Assembly (NCBI GenBank): GCA_013398275.1
Contig: VZSE01000585.1
Location: 446,022-510,021, forward strand
Source: Promerops cafer
Taxonomy: Eukaryota > Chordata > Aves > Passeriformes > Nectariniidae
DNA: 64,000 nt
Direction: 5' to 3'
Shown here: one piece after another, positions 10,807-20,350 of the stretch
How the letters are laid out: each line of letters begins with the position of its first letter
Numbering within the stretch: the first letter of the stretch is position 1
The notes under the pieces: generated by a model
Database searches by the model: none
Told to the model about the DNA's origin: nothing
What the model saw: the letters and a program-made list of their open reading frames with translations, nothing else
Made by a program: the position numbers and the translations under genes

Positions 10807-12346
10807 TTTAACTTCTGGGAAGGCATGCAAAGACATTGATTGTTTTCAGTGAACACTGTGCTTACAAATTATCTGACTCACACAGTATATGTAAAAAAAT
10901 AGCTGTACAGGTTGGAAATTTTAAAGTTTGAAAATAATAATCCATGATAACCCTTTTGACTTGCAGCTTGAAAAGCAACCTTTAACTTTGCAGTAAATTA
11001 AGACCATAGGTCATTAATTAAACTAAAAAGGCTTGTTCTACGGCTTTATAAGGAAACATCAAATCCATCTAACTCAATTTTCCAGATGAATTTTGAATAT
11101 GCAGCATTTTTTGACAGCTAATTGAAAAAAACACCTGTGGACACAGAACTGGCAAAATAACTGTTGCTGCCTTCTGTGCCTTGATTTTAGGGTTGGCAGA
11201 GTGCTTATAACATGTGAAGATTACCCCTACATTAACTATTGCTTCAACAGTTTCTGCTGACAGAGTGCAAGTTAATATTCTCACTGACAGTGATTTATAA
11301 ATACACTTTTCAGCAGAGATAATAATCTTATTAACTTTTGCACAAGATAATCATCACTGCAGCAAGTAATTAATGAATTTTATGAGAATGCTGGATTTCT
11401 AGCTGTCATGGGAGCTGCAGACTGCATGCACTTGGTAATGCATGCATCACCACATGATGACTAATGAGGCAAGGTAAAGAAATTGAATATTTTTTCGTTC
11501 CATCAGTACGTAGTGGGTGTAGGATGCCAGATATAAAATCATTGGTGTATTTGCCAAGTTTCCTGGATCTTGTCATGATTTATTTAAACTTAGGCAATCA
11601 ATATTAGGTCAATATTTTGAAAATGGTCAGATTCAAAAAGACTGATTAATACACAAGTAGAAGAATTGCTTGCAAAAAAAACATTGAATATATATTAAAA
11701 ATGAAGTTATTATTTACAGCCTGAATTTTTGGGTCACAGTTGTTCTCCTCTGAAGAAATCACTAATGACTACAGTTCAAAATCCCCAAATACCATCAGAG
11801 TGACTCTATAATGAGACACATAAATTCACACGAGCAATAATTGGAAATAAAACATGGCATCTTGCAAAGAATACAAATTGCTTTCCAACTCTGTGTGGTA
11901 TTTTATATGAAACAACTGTTTGAATATTTGTGAATCTTCCTTGTGTCCTGCATATAATGCAATCAAATGGACCTATTTATAAAAGTATCTGAGAAAGAGA
12001 ATGAGGAAGCATGTCAAAACATAAAGAAATATTTAGATAATTAAAATGAGTCTGGAAATACGACTTTTCGCCTTGATTCACAAGAATAAGCATTTAGAAT
12101 TATTTGGGTTAGTATTATTATGTATCAGGTAAAATTCAAATTTGCCATCTGTGCATTAAATTTCTTCTCACAAGATGTATTTTCTGTGAAGTGTATTTTT
12201 AAAGATATGTCTTTCATAAAAAGGCTTAGTTTTTTATGACTACGGTCTTTGGAGACCCAGTACTTACATGATGACATTCTTGTTCCCTATGTACAGTCAT
12301 TTGACTTGCTGAAATGAGCAGAAAATTATCTGTCACAGACTTTGCC
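10807..12346. other. Unassigned unique sequence; candidate conserved non-coding patch
   Basis: No repeat or exon was recognised. The stretch at about 11330-11480 stands out by dense homeodomain/POU-like words: 'gtaattaatgaattttatg', 'tgcatgcacttggtaatgca', 'gatgactaatgag'. This is typical of vertebrate enhancers but is not proof of one. The 71-codon minus frame at 11069-11284 shows no domain. Confidence 0.4.
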
Positions 12347-12475
12347 ACCACAGAACCTTCTGAGTTGGAAGGGGCTCACAAAGATCATTGAGTCCTACAG
12401 TGAATGGCCTGTGGATCAAACCCACCACCCTGGCATTCTTAGTACCATACTCTAACCAACTGTGCAAATCTCAGG
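12347..12475 (-). mobile_element. tRNA-Ile-derived SINE with CR1-like tail (TguSINE1-like)
   Basis: On the minus strand the element begins near 12473 with a tRNA-like head. The A box is in 'ctctaaccaactgtgcaaa' (reverse complement) and the B box in 'ggatcaaacc' (reverse complement). The intervening 'cttagtaccatactctaacc' matches the anticodon-arm region of a tRNA-Ile in reverse. The left end, 'ccacagaaccttctgagttg' and 'gaaggggctcac', is the reverse complement of a CR1 3' terminus. SINEs with this head and tail (TguSINE1) are known from passerines and are thought to be moved by CR1 enzymes. Base changes in both boxes make it an inactive copy. Confidence 0.8.
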
Positions 12476-13195
12476 GTTCGTAACTGCTCTCACAGTCTCC
12501 TTCTGGACAAAATATCAACTCAATTACCATGTTAAGTGATGGGTGAGCAAGGGGCTCACAGGTTGGGTGCAAAGGATTATAGTGCATGGTGTGGCATCAG
12601 ACTGGTGACCTGTCATTAGAAGGGCTCCAAAAGGGCTCCATCCTCACCCACGTGCACTTCAGCACTTCTTCATTAACAATTTGGACAGAGGACTTTAAGG
12701 AATACTGAGTTTGCCACTGGTACTAAACTGGGACAAGGACAGCCCTGGATGGATGGACGGACTGGGGAATGAGAGGCTGGAAAGCAGCACCATGGAAAGG
12801 GACCTGGGGGTCCTGGTCAGTGTCAAGTTGGACATGAGCCAGCAGTGCCCTGGCAGCCAGGAGGGCCAAGCGTGTCCTGGGGGCATCAGGCCCAGCATCA
12901 CCAGCCGGGCAAGGGAGGGGATTGTCCTGCTCTGCTCTGCACTGGGGCAGCCTCACCTTGAATATTGTGTCCAGCTTTCAGCACTGCAAAATAACAAAGA
13001 AATTAAGGTATTAGAGATTGTCCAAAGGAGGAACATGAGGATGGTGAATGCCCTTGAGGTGAAGCTGTATGAAGAGCAGCTGAGGTCACTTGGTCTGTTC
13101 AACTTGGAGAAGAGAAGACTGAACAGAGATATCACCATGTCTTCTACATCTTCAGTAGGGAAAGTGTAGGGATAGGGACTGATCTCTGCAGTTTC
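12476..13195 (+). mobile_element. CR1-type LINE, second copy of the 481-2290 subfamily, internally deleted
   Basis: From 12483 it follows the copy at about 1440-2280 closely, including the nearly identical post-RT stretch at 12750-12960. Compared with that copy it lacks about 120 bases between 'actgggacaa' (12727) and 'gcctggatggatgga'. This removes the post-RT-box segment and fuses the flanks. Stops are present before the deletion; the longest open piece is 12711-13169. Like its sister it ends without a CR1 3' UTR, at 'gggactgatctctgcag'. The SINE lies immediately upstream and another CR1 immediately downstream. Confidence 0.85.
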
Positions 13196-13199
13196 CTTA

Positions 13200-14458
13200 A
13201 CAGTAACACAATTTGAGGAAACTCTTCTGGAATATATGCTAAGGCACATAGAAATAAGGAGGTGATTGATGACAGCTGACATGGCTTCATTAAGGGCAAA
13301 TCATGCCTGACAAATTTGCTGACAAATTCTGTGATGGTGTCTCAGCAGAGGTGGATGAGGAAACAGTGACTGATGTCATCTACCCAGACTTGTGCAAAAC
13401 ATTTGACATTGTTCTGTACAACATCCTTGTCTCTAAAATGGAGAAGTATGGATTTGAGAGATGGATCACTCAGTGGATGAGGAATTGGCTGGATGGTCAC
13501 ACTCAAACCATTGTGGTCAAAGGCTTGAATGTCCAAGTGGCGACCAGTGATGTTTATCCTCAGGGGCTGGTATTGGGACCAGCCCTGTTTGACATCTTTG
13601 TTGGTGACCTGGATAGTGGGACTGAGTGCACACTCAGCAAGCTTGCTGACAAAACCAAGGTGTACATGCTGGAGTGAAGAGAGGCCATCTAGAGGGACTG
13701 GCTTGAGACTTGGGAATGTGAAAGCCTCATGGAGTTTAATAAGGCCAAGTGCAAGGTCCTGCACCTGTGTTGGGGCAATCCCCAAGCATAAGAACAGGCT
13801 GGGCAGAGAACAGATTGAGAGCAGCTCTGAGGAGAAGGATTTGGGTGTTTTGGTGAATGAGAAAGTCAACATGAGCTGGCAGTATGGGCTTAGAAAGCCC
13901 TTTTGTGTCCCAGGCTGCATCAAAAACAACATGGCCAGTAGGTGATTCTGCCCCACTGCTCTGCTCTGCTCTGCTGAGACCCTGCCTGGAGATCCTGGAG
14001 CTATGGGGCCTCCAGCATAGGAAGGACGTAGACCTGTTGGTGCAACTCCAGCGAGCCACAAAGATGATCACAGGGCTAGAGCACAACTGCTATGGAGACA
14101 AGCTGAGAGACCTGTGGCTGTCCAGCTTGGAGAAGAGGAAGATCTGGGGGACCTTAGAACCCCTTTCAATACCTAAAAATGCTCCAAGAGAGCTGGAGAG
14201 AGAATTTGGGAAAGGAAATTTTTATGGAGTGATAAGGAAGGGATAATGGCTTAAAACTGAAAGAGGACAGGTTTAGACAGGACATTAGGAAGAAACTCTT
14301 TACTCTGAGGGTGCTGAGGTACTTGAACAAGTTGTGCAGAGAAGTTGTGCGTGCCCCATCCCTGGAACTGTCTGAGCCGCCTGGTCTAATAAAAGGTGTC
14401 CCTGCCTATGGCAAGGGAGTTGGAACTGGATGATCTTTAAGGTCCCTTCCAACTCAAA
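13200..14458 (+). mobile_element. CR1 LINE, RT domain to 3' terminus
   Basis: This is a different CR1 subfamily from its left neighbour. It runs from within the RT fingers ('aataaggaggtgattgatga', 'acatggcttcattaagggca') through the palm and post-RT to a complete 3' UTR ('gagaagttgtgcgtgcccca', 'gatgatctttaaggtccctt'). The frame is open at 13303-13677 and then continues in shifted frames (13529-13945, 13884-14246). From 13596 onward it is part of the exactly duplicated block described at 15840-18082. Confidence 0.92.
13303..13677 (+). pseudogene. CR1 reverse transcriptase remnant with altered catalytic box
   Basis: This 124-codon open piece covers the RT palm. Visible landmarks are the first catalytic-Asp region ('YPDLCKTFDI'), 'ILVSKMEKYGFERW', 'NWLDGHTQT', the 'PQGLVLGPALF' turn and then 'LADKTKVYM'. 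In CR1 RTs the last motif normally carries two adjacent aspartates. Here the second is lysine (Asp codon 13648-13650, Lys codon 13651-13653), which would abolish polymerase activity. A stop at 13675-13677 follows. It is a fossil; its function was self-mobilisation of CR1. Confidence 0.8.
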
Positions 14459-14461
14459 AGA

Positions 14462-14516
14462 GAACAGTTCAATTCAGCTGGAAGGGACTTACAATGATCT
14501 TCTGGTCCTACTGTCT
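14462..14516 (-). mobile_element. Short CR1-like tail, opposite orientation
   Basis: 'cagctggaagggacttacaa' and 'tgatcttctggtcctactg' are the reverse complement of a CR1 terminus and abut the sense CR1 end at 14458 tail to tail. Only about 55 bases remain. An identical copy lies at 16706-16760 within the duplicated block. Confidence 0.55.
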
Positions 14517-14578
14517 ATGATATATATGATATATATATATATATCATATAGCTATGATATGTATATCATACATATAGT
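14517..14578. repeat. AT microsatellite
   Basis: An interrupted (AT)n / 'gatatat' tract, internally palindromic. The identical tract appears at 16761-16822 in the second copy of the duplicated block. Confidence 0.9.
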
Positions 14579-15838
14579 CAAGAATGGTTACCTTTGCAAT
14601 CAGAGTCTTAACTATTTACTTCTAATAACAACTTGATCATTTCTCCTTGTCGTTTTGGAGTCCTTTCATGAATTCTTTATAAGGTTTGGGCATCTCACAA
14701 AACTCAATAATTATGCTCATTCACTAGTAATAGAAACACGTGCTACATTTATGTGGAATTTTCCCTGACTGCCTGTGACTGTGTGGAGGGTTTTATACCA
14801 TAAAACATATTTTTGTATAGCTGATGAAAACTAGAGAAGTGTTTTGTTTGAACTCTTTTGCTGTTGCAGAAATGTTCAATTAACCTTTGCAGTTAATGTC
14901 AATGTTTTTATTACATTCTTCAGCTCCCCATGGTGCCTAGTGAAAATTCTTGATTTCCTTTGCTAGAGAGACAGTGAATGATGAATAAGGCTGGCTTGTA
15001 GGGCTTTTTTCTGCCCAGTGGTAGACAAGAAGGCCCAAAATTTTACTCTTTGAGAAAGAGTACGGTTGATGACAGGCTTGAATTGCTTTCTTCTGCTTTT
15101 GTTTAACTGTCTGTCCCATTCCTCATGTAAAACTGTTTTCTCTATACTCTGTCTGATGCTCTGTCTGATGAAGACTGTTCCGCTCACAAAAGGCACATTT
15201 TTAGTCCTCTAATTCAGGACAAATTAGGGAAACCATCAATTAAAGGTCTGACATAAAGTAAATTGAAAGACTGCATTCAGCTCTTAAATCAGATCTTCCC
15301 TTTTCTCTTCCTTCCCCTTTGGGGGACCATATTGTCCCCCAAAAACTTGACTTTGGGCTTATTTGAAATTCTGTAATTTTAGAGGAACAGAGGTCCCTGT
15401 TTTTTAAAGAAAAAATTATGTGTGTTTTCTGCCTACAGAGAAGACCCAACTTGAATAATTAAGATAGTCTCAATAGTTAAAATAGGCTGAATAGTTAAAA
15501 GGAAGAGGACAGATACATGGCTATGTAGACTTCCAGTCTGATAGTATTTCAAACTACTATTTCAATACCTACTCTTTGAGGTCAGTACTAAAAATTACTA
15601 ATTAAAAAACTATTCTCATAGCTATCTTAATTTCTTCATTAGATTGGTTGGCCAAGGGTTTCTGCACAGTATACAGCCCAATATTTACACAAGAGAGACA
15701 CAAACTCAGATAACAATGCAAGGTTTCATACTTGCTTGAATGTTACCCTCATTCACTAAGCTGGGTTTATGATCTTAGATTTCTGAGATCAGAAATCACG
15801 ACAGAGCATAATGAATTACAGGTGAGTTTCATATGGCA
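14579..15838. other. Unassigned unique sequence (first instance of duplicated flank)
   Basis: Non-repetitive AT-rich sequence without recognisable exons. It is repeated base for base, as far as I compared, at 16823-18082. The continuation after 18082 is the true right flank. Confidence 0.6.
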
Positions 15839-15839
15839 N
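15839..15839. other. Single-N contig join
   Basis: One N at the exact boundary between two copies of a 2243-base block (13596-15838 and 15840-18082). Scaffolding software often writes a minimal 1-N gap where contig ends overlap but were not merged. Confidence 0.95.
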
Positions 15840-16702
15840 CTTTGTTGGTGACCTGGATAGTGGGACTGAGTGCACACTCAGCAAGCTTGCTGACAAAACC
15901 AAGGTGTACATGCTGGAGTGAAGAGAGGCCATCTAGAGGGACTGGCTTGAGACTTGGGAATGTGAAAGCCTCATGGAGTTTAATAAGGCCAAGTGCAAGG
16001 TCCTGCACCTGTGTTGGGGCAATCCCCAAGCATAAGAACAGGCTGGGCAGAGAACAGATTGAGAGCAGCTCTGAGGAGAAGGATTTGGGTGTTTTGGTGA
16101 ATGAGAAAGTCAACATGAGCTGGCAGTATGGGCTTAGAAAGCCCTTTTGTGTCCCAGGCTGCATCAAAAACAACATGGCCAGTAGGTGATTCTGCCCCAC
16201 TGCTCTGCTCTGCTCTGCTGAGACCCTGCCTGGAGATCCTGGAGCTATGGGGCCTCCAGCATAGGAAGGACGTAGACCTGTTGGTGCAACTCCAGCGAGC
16301 CACAAAGATGATCACAGGGCTAGAGCACAACTGCTATGGAGACAAGCTGAGAGACCTGTGGCTGTCCAGCTTGGAGAAGAGGAAGATCTGGGGGACCTTA
16401 GAACCCCTTTCAATACCTAAAAATGCTCCAAGAGAGCTGGAGAGAGAATTTGGGAAAGGAAATTTTTATGGAGTGATAAGGAAGGGATAATGGCTTAAAA
16501 CTGAAAGAGGACAGGTTTAGACAGGACATTAGGAAGAAACTCTTTACTCTGAGGGTGCTGAGGTACTTGAACAAGTTGTGCAGAGAAGTTGTGCGTGCCC
16601 CATCCCTGGAACTGTCTGAGCCGCCTGGTCTAATAAAAGGTGTCCCTGCCTATGGCAAGGGAGTTGGAACTGGATGATCTTTAAGGTCCCTTCCAACTCA
16701 AA
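15840..16702 (+). mobile_element. Second instance of the CR1 3' portion
   Basis: Corresponds base for base to 13596-14458. It begins abruptly in the RT palm because of the contig join, not because of a biological 5' truncation. It should not be counted as an independent CR1 insertion. Confidence 0.9.
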
Positions 16703-18082
16703 AGAGAACAGTTCAATTCAGCTGGAAGGGACTTACAATGATCTTCTGGTCCTACTGTCTATGATATATATGATATATATATATATATCATATAGCTATG
16801 ATATGTATATCATACATATAGTCAAGAATGGTTACCTTTGCAATCAGAGTCTTAACTATTTACTTCTAATAACAACTTGATCATTTCTCCTTGTCGTTTT
16901 GGAGTCCTTTCATGAATTCTTTATAAGGTTTGGGCATCTCACAAAACTCAATAATTATGCTCATTCACTAGTAATAGAAACACGTGCTACATTTATGTGG
17001 AATTTTCCCTGACTGCCTGTGACTGTGTGGAGGGTTTTATACCATAAAACATATTTTTGTATAGCTGATGAAAACTAGAGAAGTGTTTTGTTTGAACTCT
17101 TTTGCTGTTGCAGAAATGTTCAATTAACCTTTGCAGTTAATGTCAATGTTTTTATTACATTCTTCAGCTCCCCATGGTGCCTAGTGAAAATTCTTGATTT
17201 CCTTTGCTAGAGAGACAGTGAATGATGAATAAGGCTGGCTTGTAGGGCTTTTTTCTGCCCAGTGGTAGACAAGAAGGCCCAAAATTTTACTCTTTGAGAA
17301 AGAGTACGGTTGATGACAGGCTTGAATTGCTTTCTTCTGCTTTTGTTTAACTGTCTGTCCCATTCCTCATGTAAAACTGTTTTCTCTATACTCTGTCTGA
17401 TGCTCTGTCTGATGAAGACTGTTCCGCTCACAAAAGGCACATTTTTAGTCCTCTAATTCAGGACAAATTAGGGAAACCATCAATTAAAGGTCTGACATAA
17501 AGTAAATTGAAAGACTGCATTCAGCTCTTAAATCAGATCTTCCCTTTTCTCTTCCTTCCCCTTTGGGGGACCATATTGTCCCCCAAAAACTTGACTTTGG
17601 GCTTATTTGAAATTCTGTAATTTTAGAGGAACAGAGGTCCCTGTTTTTTAAAGAAAAAATTATGTGTGTTTTCTGCCTACAGAGAAGACCCAACTTGAAT
17701 AATTAAGATAGTCTCAATAGTTAAAATAGGCTGAATAGTTAAAAGGAAGAGGACAGATACATGGCTATGTAGACTTCCAGTCTGATAGTATTTCAAACTA
17801 CTATTTCAATACCTACTCTTTGAGGTCAGTACTAAAAATTACTAATTAAAAAACTATTCTCATAGCTATCTTAATTTCTTCATTAGATTGGTTGGCCAAG
17901 GGTTTCTGCACAGTATACAGCCCAATATTTACACAAGAGAGACACAAACTCAGATAACAATGCAAGGTTTCATACTTGCTTGAATGTTACCCTCATTCAC
18001 TAAGCTGGGTTTATGATCTTAGATTTCTGAGATCAGAAATCACGACAGAGCATAATGAATTACAGGTGAGTTTCATATGGCA
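15840..18082. repeat. Exact direct duplicate of 13596-15838, probably an assembly artefact
   Basis: Every position compared matches the upstream block at a constant offset of 2244. All stops, the AT microsatellite and the unique flank are the same. The left edge starts inside the CR1 palm ('ctttgttggtgacctgg') and the right edge ends at 'gtttcatatggca' in both copies. Copy 1 has authentic upstream CR1 sequence and copy 2 has authentic downstream sequence. That is the pattern of two contigs overlapping by 2243 bases. Confidence 0.92.
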
Positions 18083-19435
18083 TGAGACCAATAATTCAAA
18101 GTGAGATACTAAAGGACCTTTTTAATTGAATGTATCTTCATAATTTTTTGGAAGTTGGCACTAAAGAGAAAAATGTCCTTTGCCACTGAAGGGAAAAACA
18201 AACAAACAATCAACAACAAAACCACCAAACCCCCAAAAACAAAGAAAACCTCCAAAACCCAACAAAACCAACGCTGGTCATTTCTCCCTCTGGTAATATG
18301 TCCCTGAAAGAGAAATCAGAATTCATAATGTCTAATCAAGTCTACGTTTAAATGTATTTTGTAACAGTAATCTACATTGTTTAAACAACATATGTAACTA
18401 CTGAGTGTTTAAATTGCTTTCTAATCCAATTCTATTTTTTAGGTGGCTAAACAAAATGTATTTTAACATAGTGCTTTTAGTTGATATCTCAAATGTTTAC
18501 AAGCACAGATAAGAATTGTATGGCAAATGTTGCTGCTGTAGAGTACATTTTAAATGTCTAAATAGTAATCAATATTAAGAAATTACGTATTGACTAAAAT
18601 ACTTTTATAATAAGTAAGTATTAGTTTGCTCTTTTCAATTAGACATTTCACTGTGGGAATAAAGAGTAAATATATGGTCATGAAATTAGTCTGTGACCTT
18701 TTCAGCTTTCTTCATTTTATGAAAACAGTAGGTTTAAATATGGCTGTATTGTACTCTAAACATCAATTTTTAATTATTTTTAGGTCAAGATTGTAACATA
18801 TATGATTAGAACAATTCTCTGGCATACTGTTTTTGTTACAGAACCTTCAGCTTTCTCAGCTTACAATCCCCACAGTGCTGACCTTCACAACATGGTGTCA
18901 TTTTTAGCCAGCACTTCCCAGAGTATTCAATAGTTGTCCAAATACCCTTTTGCTAATATCTTTAGTAAAACTTCCATGGACTTTAGCAGGAACTGTGTCT
19001 GGTCAGCAATGGGTATTGCTGAAGATTTCCACCAGAAATTGCCATTGCCTCCTTGGCTGTTCTGGCCACTGATTTTGTCCACAGCTCACTGTTAATCCAG
19101 GCTTACAGCATTACAGCTGTTGCAGCCCTGGAAGCTTGCAGCATACAAGATTGATGCAAGATTAGGTTGTTTATACATACATATATATATATAGTATACA
19201 GCTATACATAGACAATGGTGGTCACATTCAGTAAACAGTGATATTTACACACAGTTCTCACTCAACAATTAGATTTCTTTGAGGTACGCATCATGTTGTT
19301 TTATCTTTTTGCATTATCTACTATGTGCAATTTGGTCTTTGAGCAAAGACAACTCTACAGATGGGTTTGTCTGTATCTGAGGCAGAATTGATCTAAACTG
19401 TTTTCTCTAACAAACTTTTTACATGTATTACTGGG
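18083..19435. other. Unassigned sequence with an A/C-rich tract
   Basis: 18189-18272 is an A/C-rich low-complexity tract ('aaacaaacaaac' and 'aaaaccaccaaaccccc' words). 19175-19205 holds a small 'atac/atat' tract. The part at 18840-19160 is less AT-rich and could be the decayed downstream portion of the retroviral element to its right, but I recognise no motif in it. Confidence 0.5.
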
Positions 19436-19439
19436 ACCT

Positions 19440-20350
19440 TGTTTCTGTCTACTGTATGTAGGGGATCAGATTGGACAGGGTCTGCTCGGCTGGTGGAACC
19501 TCAGGTGCTGACTAACTAGGTGGCTTTTGCTAGGTGCTGCTCTTAATTTTTAAAAGATCTTTCACTTAATGCTTCTAAGGTGTTTTTTAAAAGTCTATTG
19601 CACTTCTTTGCTTGTAGCTGGTGTATGGTAGAGGATATGATGCACTCACTCAATGCTATGTTCCTTAGACTAGGTGTTGATAAGGCTGTTTTTGAAATGA
19701 GACTCATTGTCTTAGTCTTCTCAGGGGTACTGTGCTTCTAAAGGACTTGCTTTTTAAGGCCTAGGATGGTGTTATGGGCTGTAGTGCTCACACTACTGCC
19801 CATAACACCATCCTAGGCCTTAAAAAGGCACAGGGTGGGTCTCCAACCATCCTGTGGTGGCTTCTACCATTGTGAGCATGAAACGTTTGCCTTGGCGGGT
19901 TTGGGGCAGAGTGATGTAATCAATTTGCTGGGCCTCTTTATACTTACATTTAGACCCTCATCCACCATACCATAGGGTATGGCCTACCTGCTTGGCCTGC
20001 TTGATGGCAGCACAAGTCTCACAGTCATGGATAACCTGGGAAATACTGTCCATGGTTAGATCCACCCCTCGGTCTCATGCCCACTTTACAGGTGACATCT
20101 CTCTACCCTGATGGTCTGAGGCATCATGGGCCCATCTAGCTAAGAATAATTATCTTTTGTGTTGCCAATCTAAGCGTATCTTTGACACTTCTATCTTTGC
20201 AGCCTGATCTACCTGCTTGTTATTTTGGTGCTTTTCATTGGCTCTACTCCTGGGGACATGGGTATTTATATGGCAGACTTTTGCACTTAGTTTCTCTACT
20301 TTGGTAGTGATATCTTCCTACTTTTCAGCAGCCCAAACTAATTTGTCAGT
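19440..20350 (-). pseudogene. ERVL-like retroviral pol remnant (RNase H end and integrase)
   Basis: Translated on the minus strand in shifting frames, the segment first shows an RNase H C-terminal-like stretch (about 20350-20150). The integrase N-terminal zinc-binding region follows; its Cys-x2-Cys codons are at 20021-20023 and 20012-20014. Then comes the integrase core with a Gln-x-Asp-Tyr motif whose Asp (19919-19921) is in the place of the first catalytic residue. An Asp-Asn pair at 19706-19711, in a different frame, matches the second catalytic site. The place where the catalytic Glu is expected shows no clear Glu. Several stops, frameshifts and an inserted palindrome (19750-19827) disable it. 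Integrase would insert viral DNA into host chromosomes. No flanking LTR of the same element was recognised. The family label ERVL is inferred from motif spacing and wording. Confidence 0.78.
19750..19827. repeat. Near-perfect 78-base palindrome (hairpin)
   Basis: Arm 19750-19779 is the exact reverse complement of 19798-19827 (30 bases). Inside lies a single T/T mismatch (19780 and 19797), then a further 6-base stem (19781-19786 with 19791-19796), then a 4-base loop 'ctca' at 19787-19790. It interrupts the integrase remnant: the left arm as read on the plus strand continues into native pol sequence, and the other arm appears to be an inverted copy of it. Confidence 0.97.

Noticed and set aside
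12403..12475. Functional tRNA-Ile gene
   Set aside because: The boxes are mutated, the acceptor stem cannot be closed, and a CR1-like tail is attached, so it is a SINE.
13342..14061. 239-codon minus-strand open frame (and its shortened twin at 15829-16305)
   Set aside because: It is the antisense of the CR1 pol region. Open antisense frames are common in this GC-balanced repeat, and the twin is the duplicated block.
13596..18082. Interpretation as a recent biological segmental duplication
   Set aside because: The exact identity, the N precisely at the junction and a second site with the same layout make an unmerged contig overlap more likely. Read depth could still reverse this.
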